Assembly: GCF_020544465.1 (NCBI RefSeq)
Contig: NZ_CP066126.1
Coordinates: forward strand, 3,534,001 to 3,598,000
DNA length: 64,000 nt
Direction of reading: 5' to 3'
DNA from: Chromobacterium rhizoryzae
Lineage (GTDB): Bacteria > Pseudomonadota > Gammaproteobacteria > Burkholderiales > Chromobacteriaceae
Positions 8,643-16,339 of this stretch are shown here, in pieces (within the stretch, counting starts at the first letter, position 1; the number at the start of each line of letters is the position of its first letter). The position numbers and the translations under genes are program-made. The notes below the pieces were generated by a model that was not told where the DNA came from, did no database searches, and saw only the letters and a program-made list of their open reading frames with translations.

Positions 8643-9038
8643 TCAGTCGTACTGGGTGCCCTTCTGGATCAATTCCACCTTGTAGCCGTCCGGGTCCTGC
8701 AAAAAGGCGATCACGGTGCGGCCGTGCTTCATCGGCCCCGCTTCGCGCGCCACGGTGTAGCCCAGCGCGCGCGCCTGCTCGCAGACGGCGGCGGCGTCGT
8801 CTACTTCTATCGCCACATGGCCATAGCCGTTGCCCAGCTGGTAATCGCCCTGATCCCAGTTATGGGTGAGCTCGATGGCGGCGGCCTCGGTTTCGTCTCG
8901 ATAGCCGACAAAGGCCAGGGTGAAGCGGCCGTCCGGGAAGTCGTTGCGGCGCAGCAGGCGCATGCCCAGCGCCCGGGTGTAGAAGGCCAGCGCGGCGTCC
9001 AGATCGGCCACGCGCAACATGGTGTGCAGAATTCTCAT
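8643..9038 (-). CDS. gloA: Lactoylglutathione lyase (glyoxalase I)
   Basis: The 131-residue VOC-fold enzyme converts the hemithioacetal of methylglyoxal and glutathione to S-lactoylglutathione. The four metal ligands are visible: His5 in RILHTMLRV, Glu in AIELTHNW, His in YGHVAIEV and Glu in KVELIQ. The DPDGYKVE ending is typical. Length equals that of the family. The ATG at 9038 with AGGAA upstream is preferred; the longer frame runs through the dispersed repeat. It appears to be transcribed alone. Confidence 0.95.
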   Translation of the reverse strand: MRILHTMLRVADLDAALAFYTRALGMRLLRRNDFPDGRFTLAFVGYRDETEAAAIELTHNWDQGDYQLGNGYGHVAIEVDDAAAVCEQARALGYTVAREAGPMKHGRTVIAFLQDPDGYKVELIQKGTQYD

Positions 9039-9063
9039 GCGCTTTTTCCTGATGGTTGAGATG

Positions 9064-9208
9064 AAGAGCCTGTTCAATGTCTCGCGAGCCAGAACGAGAC
9101 AAGGCGAAAGCGAGCGAAAAAGCGGAATGTGCCGGTGGTAGATGAGCATTCCAAAACGGGTTTCAACGCCGTATCGCTGAAGCGCAGCAGACTTTGAACA
9201 GCTTCTTA
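9064..9208 (+). repeat. Dispersed ~146-bp repeat element, full copy B
   Basis: It begins AAGAGCCTGTTCAATGTCT and ends AGACTTTGAACAGCTTCTTA, with the same internal GACAAGGCGAAA and GTTTCAACGCCGTATCGC blocks as copy A. It lies between gloA and a LysR gene, in the 5' regions of both, and is the only full copy not touching a stop codon. Confidence 0.85.
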
Positions 9209-9286
9209 GATCGCGGTCATCTTAGCCGCGCTCATTACCCATAAAAAGCGACTTATAATGTACGGATCAATCACAAAAAGCGAAAC

Positions 9287-10129
9287 ATGAAACTCTCGCA
9301 ACTGAATTTCTTCTGCGCGGTGGTGGAGCAAGGCAGCATCGCCGCCGCCGCCGAGCAATTGCACCGGGTGCCGTCCAATCTCACCGCCCGCTTGCAGGAA
9401 TTGGAGGCAGAACTGGGCGTCAAGCTGTTCAGCCGCGAAAACCGTCGCCTGCTGACCACGCCGGAAGGCCATCTGCTCTACCGCCACGCCCGCGGCCTGC
9501 TGCAACAGGCCGAGGAGGTGCGCGGCCTGTTCGACGGCGCGCCCGCGCGCGGCTTGCTGAGAGTGGGCGCACTGGACGGCGCTCTGGCCACCCATCTGCC
9601 CGCCCGCATCGCCCGCTACCGCCGCCAGCACGCCGAGGTGGAGCTGCATCTGCGCGCCGGCCATTCGCTGGAACTGGAGCGCCAGCTGCAGGATGGTGAG
9701 CTGGATCTGATTCTCAGCGACGGACCGGTGGAGCATCCGCTGCTGACCAGCCGGCTGGCTTTCCGGGAGAAGCTGACGCTGATCGCGCCGCCGGACACCG
9801 CCGCGGCGACGGCGGAGGCCTTGGCCGGGCTGGAGCTGTACACCTTCGGCGCGGCCTGCCATTACCGCCGGCTGGTGGATCAATGGCTGCAAGCCTCCGG
9901 CGTGCGGCCGCGCGCGGTGCTGGAGATCGAATCCTATCCGGCCATCTTCGCCTGCGTCGCCGCCGGCGCCGGCTTTTCCTGCGTGCCGGAAAGCCTGTGC
10001 CGGCCGCAAGACGGCTACCGCGGCTTCGCGCTGCCGGATTTGGCGATCAGCGACATCCACTTCATCTGGCGCAAGCAGCAGGACTCCGCATTGGTTGACG
10101 GTTTCGTTCAGTCCGTCGCCGCGGATTAA
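9287..10129 (+). CDS. LysR-family transcriptional regulator
   Basis: This 280-residue protein has the LysR N-terminal winged helix (residues ~1-60: FFCAVVEQGSIAAAAEQLHRVPSNLTARLQ in part) and a C-terminal periplasmic-binding-like effector domain. It is slightly shorter than the usual 290-310. TATAAT at 9254-9259 may be its -10 box. No divergent target is obvious, as gloA lies upstream on the other side of a repeat. The TAA stop directly abuts a repeat fragment. Confidence 0.92.
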   Translation: MKLSQLNFFCAVVEQGSIAAAAEQLHRVPSNLTARLQELEAELGVKLFSRENRRLLTTPEGHLLYRHARGLLQQAEEVRGLFDGAPARGLLRVGALDGALATHLPARIARYRRQHAEVELHLRAGHSLELERQLQDGELDLILSDGPVEHPLLTSRLAFREKLTLIAPPDTAAATAEALAGLELYTFGAACHYRRLVDQWLQASGVRPRAVLEIESYPAIFACVAAGAGFSCVPESLCRPQDGYRGFALPDLAISDIHFIWRKQQDSALVDGFVQSVAAD

Positions 10130-10228
10130 ACGCCTGCTCAATGCCTGCCGCGCTAGCGCCTGCACCCGCTTTCTCAGCCGCAACACCTTGTCCCGTTCTT
10201 GCCCGCGAGACTTTGAATCGGCTCAAAA
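10130..10228 (-). repeat. Dispersed repeat, shortened inverted copy
   Basis: In reverse orientation it carries CTTGTCCCGTTCTTGCCCGC and GAGACTTTGAATCGGCTC, matching the 5' part of the element. It starts right after the stop codon of the LysR gene. The middle is shorter than in full copies, giving about 99 bp. Confidence 0.65.
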
Positions 10229-10369
10229 AAACCGGCACAAGGCCGGGCAAACGGAGCAGCGGCATGGGCACAATGAGCAAAAATCGCAATCGGCATAACA
10301 TGATCTCGTCGTAAGGTTGGCCAGCCGACATCCGTACGCCAGCCCTTCCTTTTCACTTGGGACCCGATC

Positions 10370-11566
10370 ATGAAAACTCTTTTCGCCGCGCTTTCGCTCA
10401 GCCTGGCCGCAAGCAGTCCGGCCGTCCTCGCCCATGCCCATTCGGCTTATTCCCACGACAGCAACTTCAGCTACCGCCATCCCAAGTGGATGGGCCTGCT
10501 GGACGATGGCCTCACGGTCAGCCAGCTGTCGCTGCCCGGCACTCACGACACCATGAGCCGCTACGGCGGCGACAGCGTCGCCACCCAGACCCTGCCCTTG
10601 CGCACCCAGCTGGATGCCGGCGTGCGCGCTTTCGATATCCGCCTGCGCTCCATCGCCAACAGTTTCGCCATCCATCACGGCCCGGTGTTCCAACAAGCGA
10701 TGTTCGGCGATGTGCTCAACGACATGAGCGCCTTCCTGCGCTCCAACCCCAGCGAAACCCTCTTCGTCCGGGTCAAGGAAGAACACACGCCGGAAAACAG
10801 CTCAATGTCCTTTGAGCAGATTTTCGAGTCCTACTACAATCGCTACAGCGGCTACATCGCCATTCCCACCGGCAACAATCCCAGCTTGCGCGAAGTGCGC
10901 GGTAAGATCGTGTTCTTGCAGAATTTCTCCAGCGGCAAGCGTTACGGCATTTCCTACGGTGCTTACAACATCCAGGACCAGTACAGCGTTTCCACCAACT
11001 GGGATTTGTACAGCAAATGGGAAAAGATCAAGGCTCACCTGAACCAAGCCAATACGGGACCGCGCGGCAACGGCTACATCAATTATCTGACCGCCTCCGG
11101 CGGCTCCTTCCCCTATTTCATCGCCAGCGGCCATTCCAATCCAGCCACCGGCGCGCCGCGGCTGGCCACTGGCCTGACAACCCCGGGCTGGAAAAACAGT
11201 TATCCTGATTTTCCGCGCGTCAATTGCTTCATCGGCATCTGCACCATCGCCTTTGAAGGCAGCAATGTGCTGACCCAGGAATACATCCAGCGCCAGCGCC
11301 CGGCTTACGCGGGCATGGTGATGGCCGATTTCCCGGGGCCGGGGCTGATAGACACACTGATCCAGCTCAATCTGAAAACCTGTAAGCGCTGGAACGCGGG
11401 CGACCGCGCCACCCTGGGCGACATCTACCGCTACGACAACCCCTACTCCAAGACGGTGGACTATTTCCGCAGCCGCAAGAGCGGCGGCTATTGGTATTTC
11501 CCCACCAATCAGTCCAGCAACGGCGACTGGGAATACCTGGGCCGCGCCAGCGCCTGCCGCGATTGA
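10370..11566 (+). CDS. Secreted phosphatidylinositol-specific phospholipase C-like protein
   Basis: The 398-residue protein starts with a Sec signal peptide (residues ~1-23, MKTLFAALSLSLAASS...). It contains the PI-PLC X domain: LPGTHDTMSRYGG with the first catalytic histidine, AGVRAFDIRLRS, and AIHHGP with the second histidine. Bacterial PI-PLCs cleave phosphatidylinositol or its glycan anchors by forming a cyclic phosphate. A C-terminal ~80-residue extension is not assigned. It is probably an exported enzyme or virulence factor and appears monocistronic. Confidence 0.9.
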   Translation: MKTLFAALSLSLAASSPAVLAHAHSAYSHDSNFSYRHPKWMGLLDDGLTVSQLSLPGTHDTMSRYGGDSVATQTLPLRTQLDAGVRAFDIRLRSIANSFAIHHGPVFQQAMFGDVLNDMSAFLRSNPSETLFVRVKEEHTPENSSMSFEQIFESYYNRYSGYIAIPTGNNPSLREVRGKIVFLQNFSSGKRYGISYGAYNIQDQYSVSTNWDLYSKWEKIKAHLNQANTGPRGNGYINYLTASGGSFPYFIASGHSNPATGAPRLATGLTTPGWKNSYPDFPRVNCFIGICTIAFEGSNVLTQEYIQRQRPAYAGMVMADFPGPGLIDTLIQLNLKTCKRWNAGDRATLGDIYRYDNPYSKTVDYFRSRKSGGYWYFPTNQSSNGDWEYLGRASACRD

Positions 11567-11572
11567 CCGCGC

Positions 11573-11971
11573 TCAGCCGGGGCAGAAGGTTTCCTGCAAA
11601 TGCCGCCAGCGCAGCGCGCCGGCCGCGTCGCGCTCAAACACCACGGTGGCCAGCCGCAGGCTGCTCGGCCGGCCGCCCAGGTATTGCGCTTCGCGATAAG
11701 CCACCGTCGCGCCGCCGGCGTGTTCATCCAGCAAGGCCAGTTGATCCACGGCGATCTCCAAACCCGGCTTGCCGCCGCCGGTCCGGGCGAACAGCTGCCG
11801 CAGCGCGTCCAGATCCAGCTGCGCGCCGCTGGGCGCCACCATGGTGAAGCGCGGCGAGAAGCGCGCCATCAGGGCCTCCAGCGCGGCGGCGTCCGCCGGG
11901 CCGGCGAACCATTGCCGGATGGCGATATGCGCGGAGATCACTTCGTCGAAATAGGGATTGGGCTTGGTCAT
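11573..11971 (-). CDS. DUF4440/NTF2-like fold protein
   Basis: The 132-residue protein has a SnoaL/NTF2-like organisation: an N-terminal helix with FDEVISAHIAIRQWF, then a beta-sheet domain ending in RWRHLQETFCPG. Family members are small enzymes or ligand-binding proteins, so no precise role can be given. It lies 15 bases after the MFS gene on the same strand, so both are probably one transcript. Confidence 0.75.
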   Translation of the reverse strand: MTKPNPYFDEVISAHIAIRQWFAGPADAAALEALMARFSPRFTMVAPSGAQLDLDALRQLFARTGGGKPGLEIAVDQLALLDEHAGGATVAYREAQYLGGRPSSLRLATVVFERDAAGALRWRHLQETFCPG

Positions 11972-11986
11972 CGGACTTTCTCTCTG

Positions 11987-13366
11987 TTAGTGGCTGGGCC
12001 GCAGCAGGGCCAGCACCGTCGGGGTGTGGATGCGCAGCACGAAAACCGCCGGCGCCAGGGTCAGGCCGGCGGCGATGAAGAAACAGGCTTGGTAGACCTG
12101 GGCGGTGGCCGCTAGCGCGCCGCTGTAATGAGTCAGCGCGTTCAGCAGCAGGCTGATCACGGCCACGCCCAGGCCGAAACTGAACTGGCGGTTGATGTTC
12201 CACAGCGCGCTGGCCTGCCGCAGTTCGGCCTCGGCGATATCCAGGAAGGCCGCGCTCTGCGCCGCGCTGCTGCACAGGCTGCCGCCGAAGCCCATCAGGG
12301 CGTAAGCGGCGATCAGCGGCCCCGGCGCGCTGGCGCCCAGGGCCAGCGCAACGATGCCGGCGCTCTGGAACAGCATGCCCAGCAGCAGCAGGGGCTTGGG
12401 GCCGCCATGGTTGAAGCGGCCGCGGGTCAGGCTGATCGCCAGCGCGGAGGCCAGCGCCCAGGGCAGCATCAGGCCGCCGGCGGCGGCGGCGCTCAGCTTG
12501 AGCACCTCTTGCAGATAGAGCATGGCCGCCAGGCTGACGCCCATGAACACGCCGGGGACGAACAGATACACCAACATGGCGGTACGCAGCAGGCGCCCGC
12601 GCAACAGCGTCAGCTTCAGCGCCGGCTCGGCCTTGCCTGCGGCCGCCCGCGCGTAGCCGGCCAGCGCGGCGGCGGCCAATAACAGCGCGGCGAGTCCCCA
12701 CGCCAGATGGCCGCTTTCGCCCAGCCAGGTCAAGCCCAGCAGCAGCGAAGCCATCCCGACGGCCAGCAAGGCCAGGCCGGACAGGTCCAGCGCGCCGCGC
12801 CGCGCCGGGGTCCGGTCTTCCGGCAGCCAGCGCGCCGCCAGCCATAGCGTCAGCAGGGCCAGCGGCACGCTGGCCAGCAAGACCCAACGCCAGGACAAGA
12901 CGTCCACGATCAGCCCGCCCAGCGCCGGCGACAGCGCCGGCACGATCAGCGCCACGCCCATGATCAGGGCGGTGAGCCGGGCGCGGAGCGCCGGCGGATA
13001 ATGCCGGTAAACCATGGCCTGGCCCACCGGGATCAGCAGGCCACCGCCCAGGCCCTGCAAGGCACGCCAGCCTATCAGGGCTTCGATGGACGGGGCCGCG
13101 CCCGCCAGCGCGGCCCCGGCGAGAAACAGCGCCAGCGATCCCAGCAGCACCCGCCGCTCGCCGTAAGCGCCGGCCAGCCACGCGCTGAGCGGGATCACCA
13201 GGGTCAGGCCCAGCATATAGGCGTTGCCCACCCAGGCCAGCTGCGCCAGCGACGCGCCCAGGCCGCGGCCGATGTCCGGATAGGCGACGCTGGCGATGAA
13301 CATATTGATCAGGTCCAGCGCAAAGCCGAGCAGGTACACCAGGGTCAGTTTCGAACGAAGCGACAT
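11987..13366 (-). CDS. MFS transporter, DHA2 (EmrB/QacA-type) family
   Basis: The 459-residue protein has about 14 hydrophobic segments and an early motif (residues ~15-60) with AQLAWVGNAYMLGLTLVIPL, typical of drug:proton antiporters with 14 spans. WRALQGLGGGLLIPVGQAM fits motif C. It is divergent from a LysR gene, which probably regulates it, and is followed by the DUF4440 gene. Confidence 0.9.
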   Translation of the reverse strand: MSLRSKLTLVYLLGFALDLINMFIASVAYPDIGRGLGASLAQLAWVGNAYMLGLTLVIPLSAWLAGAYGERRVLLGSLALFLAGAALAGAAPSIEALIGWRALQGLGGGLLIPVGQAMVYRHYPPALRARLTALIMGVALIVPALSPALGGLIVDVLSWRWVLLASVPLALLTLWLAARWLPEDRTPARRGALDLSGLALLAVGMASLLLGLTWLGESGHLAWGLAALLLAAAALAGYARAAAGKAEPALKLTLLRGRLLRTAMLVYLFVPGVFMGVSLAAMLYLQEVLKLSAAAAGGLMLPWALASALAISLTRGRFNHGGPKPLLLLGMLFQSAGIVALALGASAPGPLIAAYALMGFGGSLCSSAAQSAAFLDIAEAELRQASALWNINRQFSFGLGVAVISLLLNALTHYSGALAATAQVYQACFFIAAGLTLAPAVFVLRIHTPTVLALLRPSH

Positions 13367-13441
13367 CGGCGCTCTCCACGGTAAAGCGGCCGAGTATAGA
13401 CAGGGGGCGGCGCTGGAAATAGCGGCCGCCGCCGACTAAAC

Positions 13442-13460
13442 TGTCAAAATATTTTTGACA
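13442..13460. promoter_or_regulatory. Candidate LysR operator, near-perfect palindrome
   Basis: TGTCAAAATATTTTTGACA lies between the divergent MFS and LysR genes. It is a 19-base near-palindrome, as expected for a LysR box. It also fixes the LysR start: a TTG start at 13455 would lie inside it. Confidence 0.5.
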
Positions 13461-13475
13461 ATAACAGGCGATGCC

Positions 13476-14378
13476 GTGGTCAGTCTGGATCGTTTTGAAA
13501 CCTTCAAGGCCGTGGCGGACGCCGGCTCCTTCACCTCCGCCGCCGCCGCGCTGGGGCAGACCCGCGCCGTGGTCAGCTTCAACATCAAGCGCCTGGAGCA
13601 GGAAATCGGCGTTGCGCTCTTGATCCGCAATACCCGCAGCCTGGCGCTGACGGACGCTGGCGCGCGTTTTTACCAGCGCTGCGCCGACATGCTGGAGCAG
13701 GCGCGGCTGGCGATAGACGACGCCCGCGCCGAACACGGCGAGCTCAGCGGCGCGCTGCGCGTCACCGCCACGCTGGAATACGGCCTGGCCAGGATAGCCC
13801 CGGCGATCGAGCGCTTCGCCCTGCGCCACCCGGCGCTGCAACTGCAGTTGTCCACCTCCTCGCTGCACGCCGATCTGATCGCCGAACGCTTCGACGTCGC
13901 CATTCGCCTGGGCCGCCTGCCGGAAACCGATCTGCACGCGGTGCCGCTGGCCCAGTTCGATATTTTCCCGGTGGCGGCGCCGGCCCTGCTGGCGCAGCGG
14001 CCGGACGGGGACGTCCGCGACCTGGCCACGCTGAGCCGGCTGCCCTGGCTGGGACACAGCCGGCTCAAGCACGCCCAGCCTTGGCTGGTGGACACGCCGG
14101 ACGGCGGCCAAGAAGCCTGGCGCCAGCATGGCCAGCCGCGGCTGAGTTCGGACAGCGCGTCCATTCTGCGCGCCTACGCGCTGGCCGGCCTAGGCGTGGC
14201 CCTGCTGCCGGACTGGCTGGTCAAGGCCGATCTGCAAGCCGGCCGGCTTTGCCGGCTGCTGCCCGATCACGGCTTCCCGCAGCAAGGAATCCACGCGCTC
14301 TACCCGCGCACCCGCCATGTGCCGGCCAAGGTGCGGGCCTTCATCGATTTTTTGCGCGAGCGCGAGACGGCGGACTAG
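13476..14378 (+). CDS. LysR-family transcriptional regulator
   Basis: The ~300-residue protein has an N-terminal LysR helix-turn-helix (FETFKAVADAGSFTSAAAAL and following) and a substrate-binding domain with the ARLG-type mid-segment (DVAIRLGRLPETDL) of the CrgA/AaeR-like group. The GTG at 13476 is preferred, because the alternative TTG lies inside the palindrome. It is divergent from the DHA2 pump and is likely its regulator. Confidence 0.9.
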   Translation: MVSLDRFETFKAVADAGSFTSAAAALGQTRAVVSFNIKRLEQEIGVALLIRNTRSLALTDAGARFYQRCADMLEQARLAIDDARAEHGELSGALRVTATLEYGLARIAPAIERFALRHPALQLQLSTSSLHADLIAERFDVAIRLGRLPETDLHAVPLAQFDIFPVAAPALLAQRPDGDVRDLATLSRLPWLGHSRLKHAQPWLVDTPDGGQEAWRQHGQPRLSSDSASILRAYALAGLGVALLPDWLVKADLQAGRLCRLLPDHGFPQQGIHALYPRTRHVPAKVRAFIDFLRERETAD

Positions 14379-14509
14379 CGGGCCGCCCGCGATTGTCCCG
14401 GTCATTGCCAGCGGCGCGGGTGCCGCATCCACGCAGGCCTGCGCTGAACGGTGGGCAAAGCCGCGGCCTTGATGCAAAATGCGCGTTTCATCCCCAATAA
14501 GCGACTCAA

Positions 14510-14755
14510 ATGTCCTATCTCCGCGCCGCCTCGCTCCTGCCCGCCCTCTTGCTCTTGTCCGAATGCTGTCTGGCCGACGTGGGCAGCATGGGCGAAAACA
14601 TGCTCAATATGGCGCTGTTCGCCATCGCATTCTGGCTGGCGCTGACTTGCTTGGTGTTCTGGAAGCTGCGCCGGCACACGGCCGGAGCCCAGTTCGGCTT
14701 CACCCTATTGTTTCTGCTGCTGCCCCTTTTGTGGGTGGTGAGCATGGGGCGCTGA
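14510..14755 (+). CDS. Small membrane protein, hypothetical
   Basis: This 81-residue protein has an N-terminal signal-like segment containing two adjacent cysteines (SECCLADV) and two further hydrophobic segments at about 30-50 and 60-77. No family was recognised. It converges on the frd operon, with the frd terminator hairpin just after it. The ribosome site is poor, so confidence is moderate. Confidence 0.55.
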   Translation: MSYLRAASLLPALLLLSECCLADVGSMGENMLNMALFAIAFWLALTCLVFWKLRRHTAGAQFGFTLLFLLLPLLWVVSMGR

Positions 14756-14770
14756 TCCGCCAGCTACGGG

Positions 14771-14802
14771 CAAAGAAAGGACGGCGCCGCAAAGCGCCGT
14801 CC
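14771..14802 (-). terminator. Rho-independent terminator of the frd operon
   Basis: GGACGGCGC (14779-14787) pairs exactly with GCGCCGTCC (14794-14802) around a six-base loop. On the minus strand the stem is followed by TTTCTTTG. It lies downstream of frdD. Confidence 0.75.
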
Positions 14803-14835
14803 AACCCTATCGTTTCACTCCCGGCCACAAGCCGT

Positions 14836-15201
14836 TCAGAAGCCCACCGCCAGCAACAGCCCCGCCGCCGCCAGCGTGCCCAGCGCCGCCACCCCATAGG
14901 TGCAGGCCTTGGCCAGCGGCCCGCCGCGGACGCCGACATCGTGCAGGCTGTGGTAGATGCGGTGCGCCGCGTGCCACAACAGCAGGGCGATCAGGCCGAA
15001 CAGCAGCGCCTTGCCGATCAGGCTTTGCGCCAGCGCCTGCAGCGTGGCGTAATCGGCGGCGCCGTCCGGCAGCCAGCCCAGCGGCGCGGCGATGCCGGTG
15101 ATGAACACCAGCATGGGGCCGAACAAGGCGGCCAGCATGCCGCCTGCGCCGAACAAGCCCCAGAAAATGGGCGCGTGAGAGCGTTTCAGTTCCGGTTTCA
15201 T
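14836..15201 (-). CDS. frdD: Fumarate reductase membrane subunit D
   Basis: This 121-residue protein has three membrane helices and the conserved FWGLFGAGGML start and LLLWHAAHRIYHSLHD segment of FrdD. It anchors the catalytic dimer and forms part of the menaquinol site. The start overlaps the frdC stop by four bases (ATGA). It is the last gene of the operon. Confidence 0.93.
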   Translation of the reverse strand: MKPELKRSHAPIFWGLFGAGGMLAALFGPMLVFITGIAAPLGWLPDGAADYATLQALAQSLIGKALLFGLIALLLWHAAHRIYHSLHDVGVRGGPLAKACTYGVAALGTLAAAGLLLAVGF

Positions 15202-15596
15202 GCCGTCATCCCCCATACCAGCATCAAGAGCGCGGCGCTGCACACCGCGGCGGCGGCCAGGCCGCCGGCGGTGATGGCCAGCGCGGACACCCGCCGCCCG
15301 GCCAGCGTCAGCGGCGGCAATGTGCGCGGCATGATCTTGAACCAGGTGTAGCTGTGGTAGGCGATCATGGCCAGCGCCGCCGCGTGCAGCAGCAAGGCCG
15401 GCGCGCTTTGCAAGGCGGAGATGAAGCCGTTCCAGGCCGCCTCCCCCTGGCTCAGCCGCCACAGCCCGCACAGCAGGGTCAGCGCGTAGCCGGCGACGAA
15501 GAGCGCCGTGCCTTCGTGCACCATGTACTCGATGAAGTAAGGGTTCTTGCGCCACCAGCCCTCCATTGGCCGGACATACGGTTTGCGCTTGCTCAT
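15198..15596 (-). CDS. frdC: Fumarate reductase membrane subunit C
   Basis: This 132-residue protein starts MSKRKPYVRPMEGWW, as in E. coli-type FrdC, and has three membrane helices. It pairs with FrdD to anchor FrdAB at the inner membrane and contribute to quinol oxidation. It overlaps frdB and frdD by four bases each, which indicates tight translational coupling. Confidence 0.94.
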   Translation of the reverse strand: MSKRKPYVRPMEGWWRKNPYFIEYMVHEGTALFVAGYALTLLCGLWRLSQGEAAWNGFISALQSAPALLLHAAALAMIAYHSYTWFKIMPRTLPPLTLAGRRVSALAITAGGLAAAAVCSAALLMLVWGMTA

Positions 15597-16339
15597 TTGC
15601 ACGTCCCCTTGGGCCGGGCGAAGCGCAGGAAGTAATCCCTGGCTACCGCCGTCTTGTTGAGGTTGACCGCATTGGCCGGGTCCACCATTTTGGGGCAGAC
15701 CTCGGAGCAGTAGCCCACCGCAGTGCAGTTGAACACGCCTTCCTGCGCGGCCAGCAGCTCCATCCGCTCTTCGGCCGCGCCGTCGCGCGTGTCCATATTG
15801 TAGCGGTGCAGCAGCGCGATGGCGCCGGGCCCCAGGAACGTGTCGTCCAGGCCGTACTGCGGGCAGGCGGCGTAGCACAGCAGGCAGTTGATGCAGCTGC
15901 TGAACTGGGCGTACCAGTCCATCTGCGCCGGGGTTTGCAGGGTTTCGCCCTCGGACAAGGGCTTGTCTTCCTTGGGCACGATATAGGGCTGGATGCTTTC
16001 CAGCTTGGCGATGAAGTCGTCCAGCACCACCACCAGATCGCGTTCTATCGGGAAGTGATTCAGCGCCTCGATGCGCACCGCGCCGGGGTAATCGCGCAGG
16101 AAGGTCTTGCAGGCCAGCTTGGGCACGCCGTCCACCATCATGCCGCAGCTGCCGCAAATCGCCTGCCGACAGGACCAGCGGAAAGCCAGGCCGCCGTCCA
16201 GATAATCGCGGATGTATTGCAGCGCCTGCAGCACCGACATGTCGTCGCGGTACGGCACTTCAAAGTGTTGCAGCCACGGCTCGCTGTCCTGCTCCGGACG
16301 GTAGCGCATCACGGCTATGGTCTTGGTCTGTTCGCTCAT
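15593..16339 (-). CDS. frdB: Fumarate reductase iron-sulfur subunit
   Basis: The 248-residue subunit passes electrons from menaquinol to FrdA. All cluster ligands are visible: the [2Fe-2S] motif CRQAICGSCG with a later Cys, CINCLLCYAACP, and CSEVCP for the [4Fe-4S] and [3Fe-4S] centres. The Cys in place of a Val/Thr in the second motif is usual for Frd. It overlaps frdA by four bases. Confidence 0.96.
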   Translation of the reverse strand: MSEQTKTIAVMRYRPEQDSEPWLQHFEVPYRDDMSVLQALQYIRDYLDGGLAFRWSCRQAICGSCGMMVDGVPKLACKTFLRDYPGAVRIEALNHFPIERDLVVVLDDFIAKLESIQPYIVPKEDKPLSEGETLQTPAQMDWYAQFSSCINCLLCYAACPQYGLDDTFLGPGAIALLHRYNMDTRDGAAEERMELLAAQEGVFNCTAVGYCSEVCPKMVDPANAVNLNKTAVARDYFLRFARPKGTCK

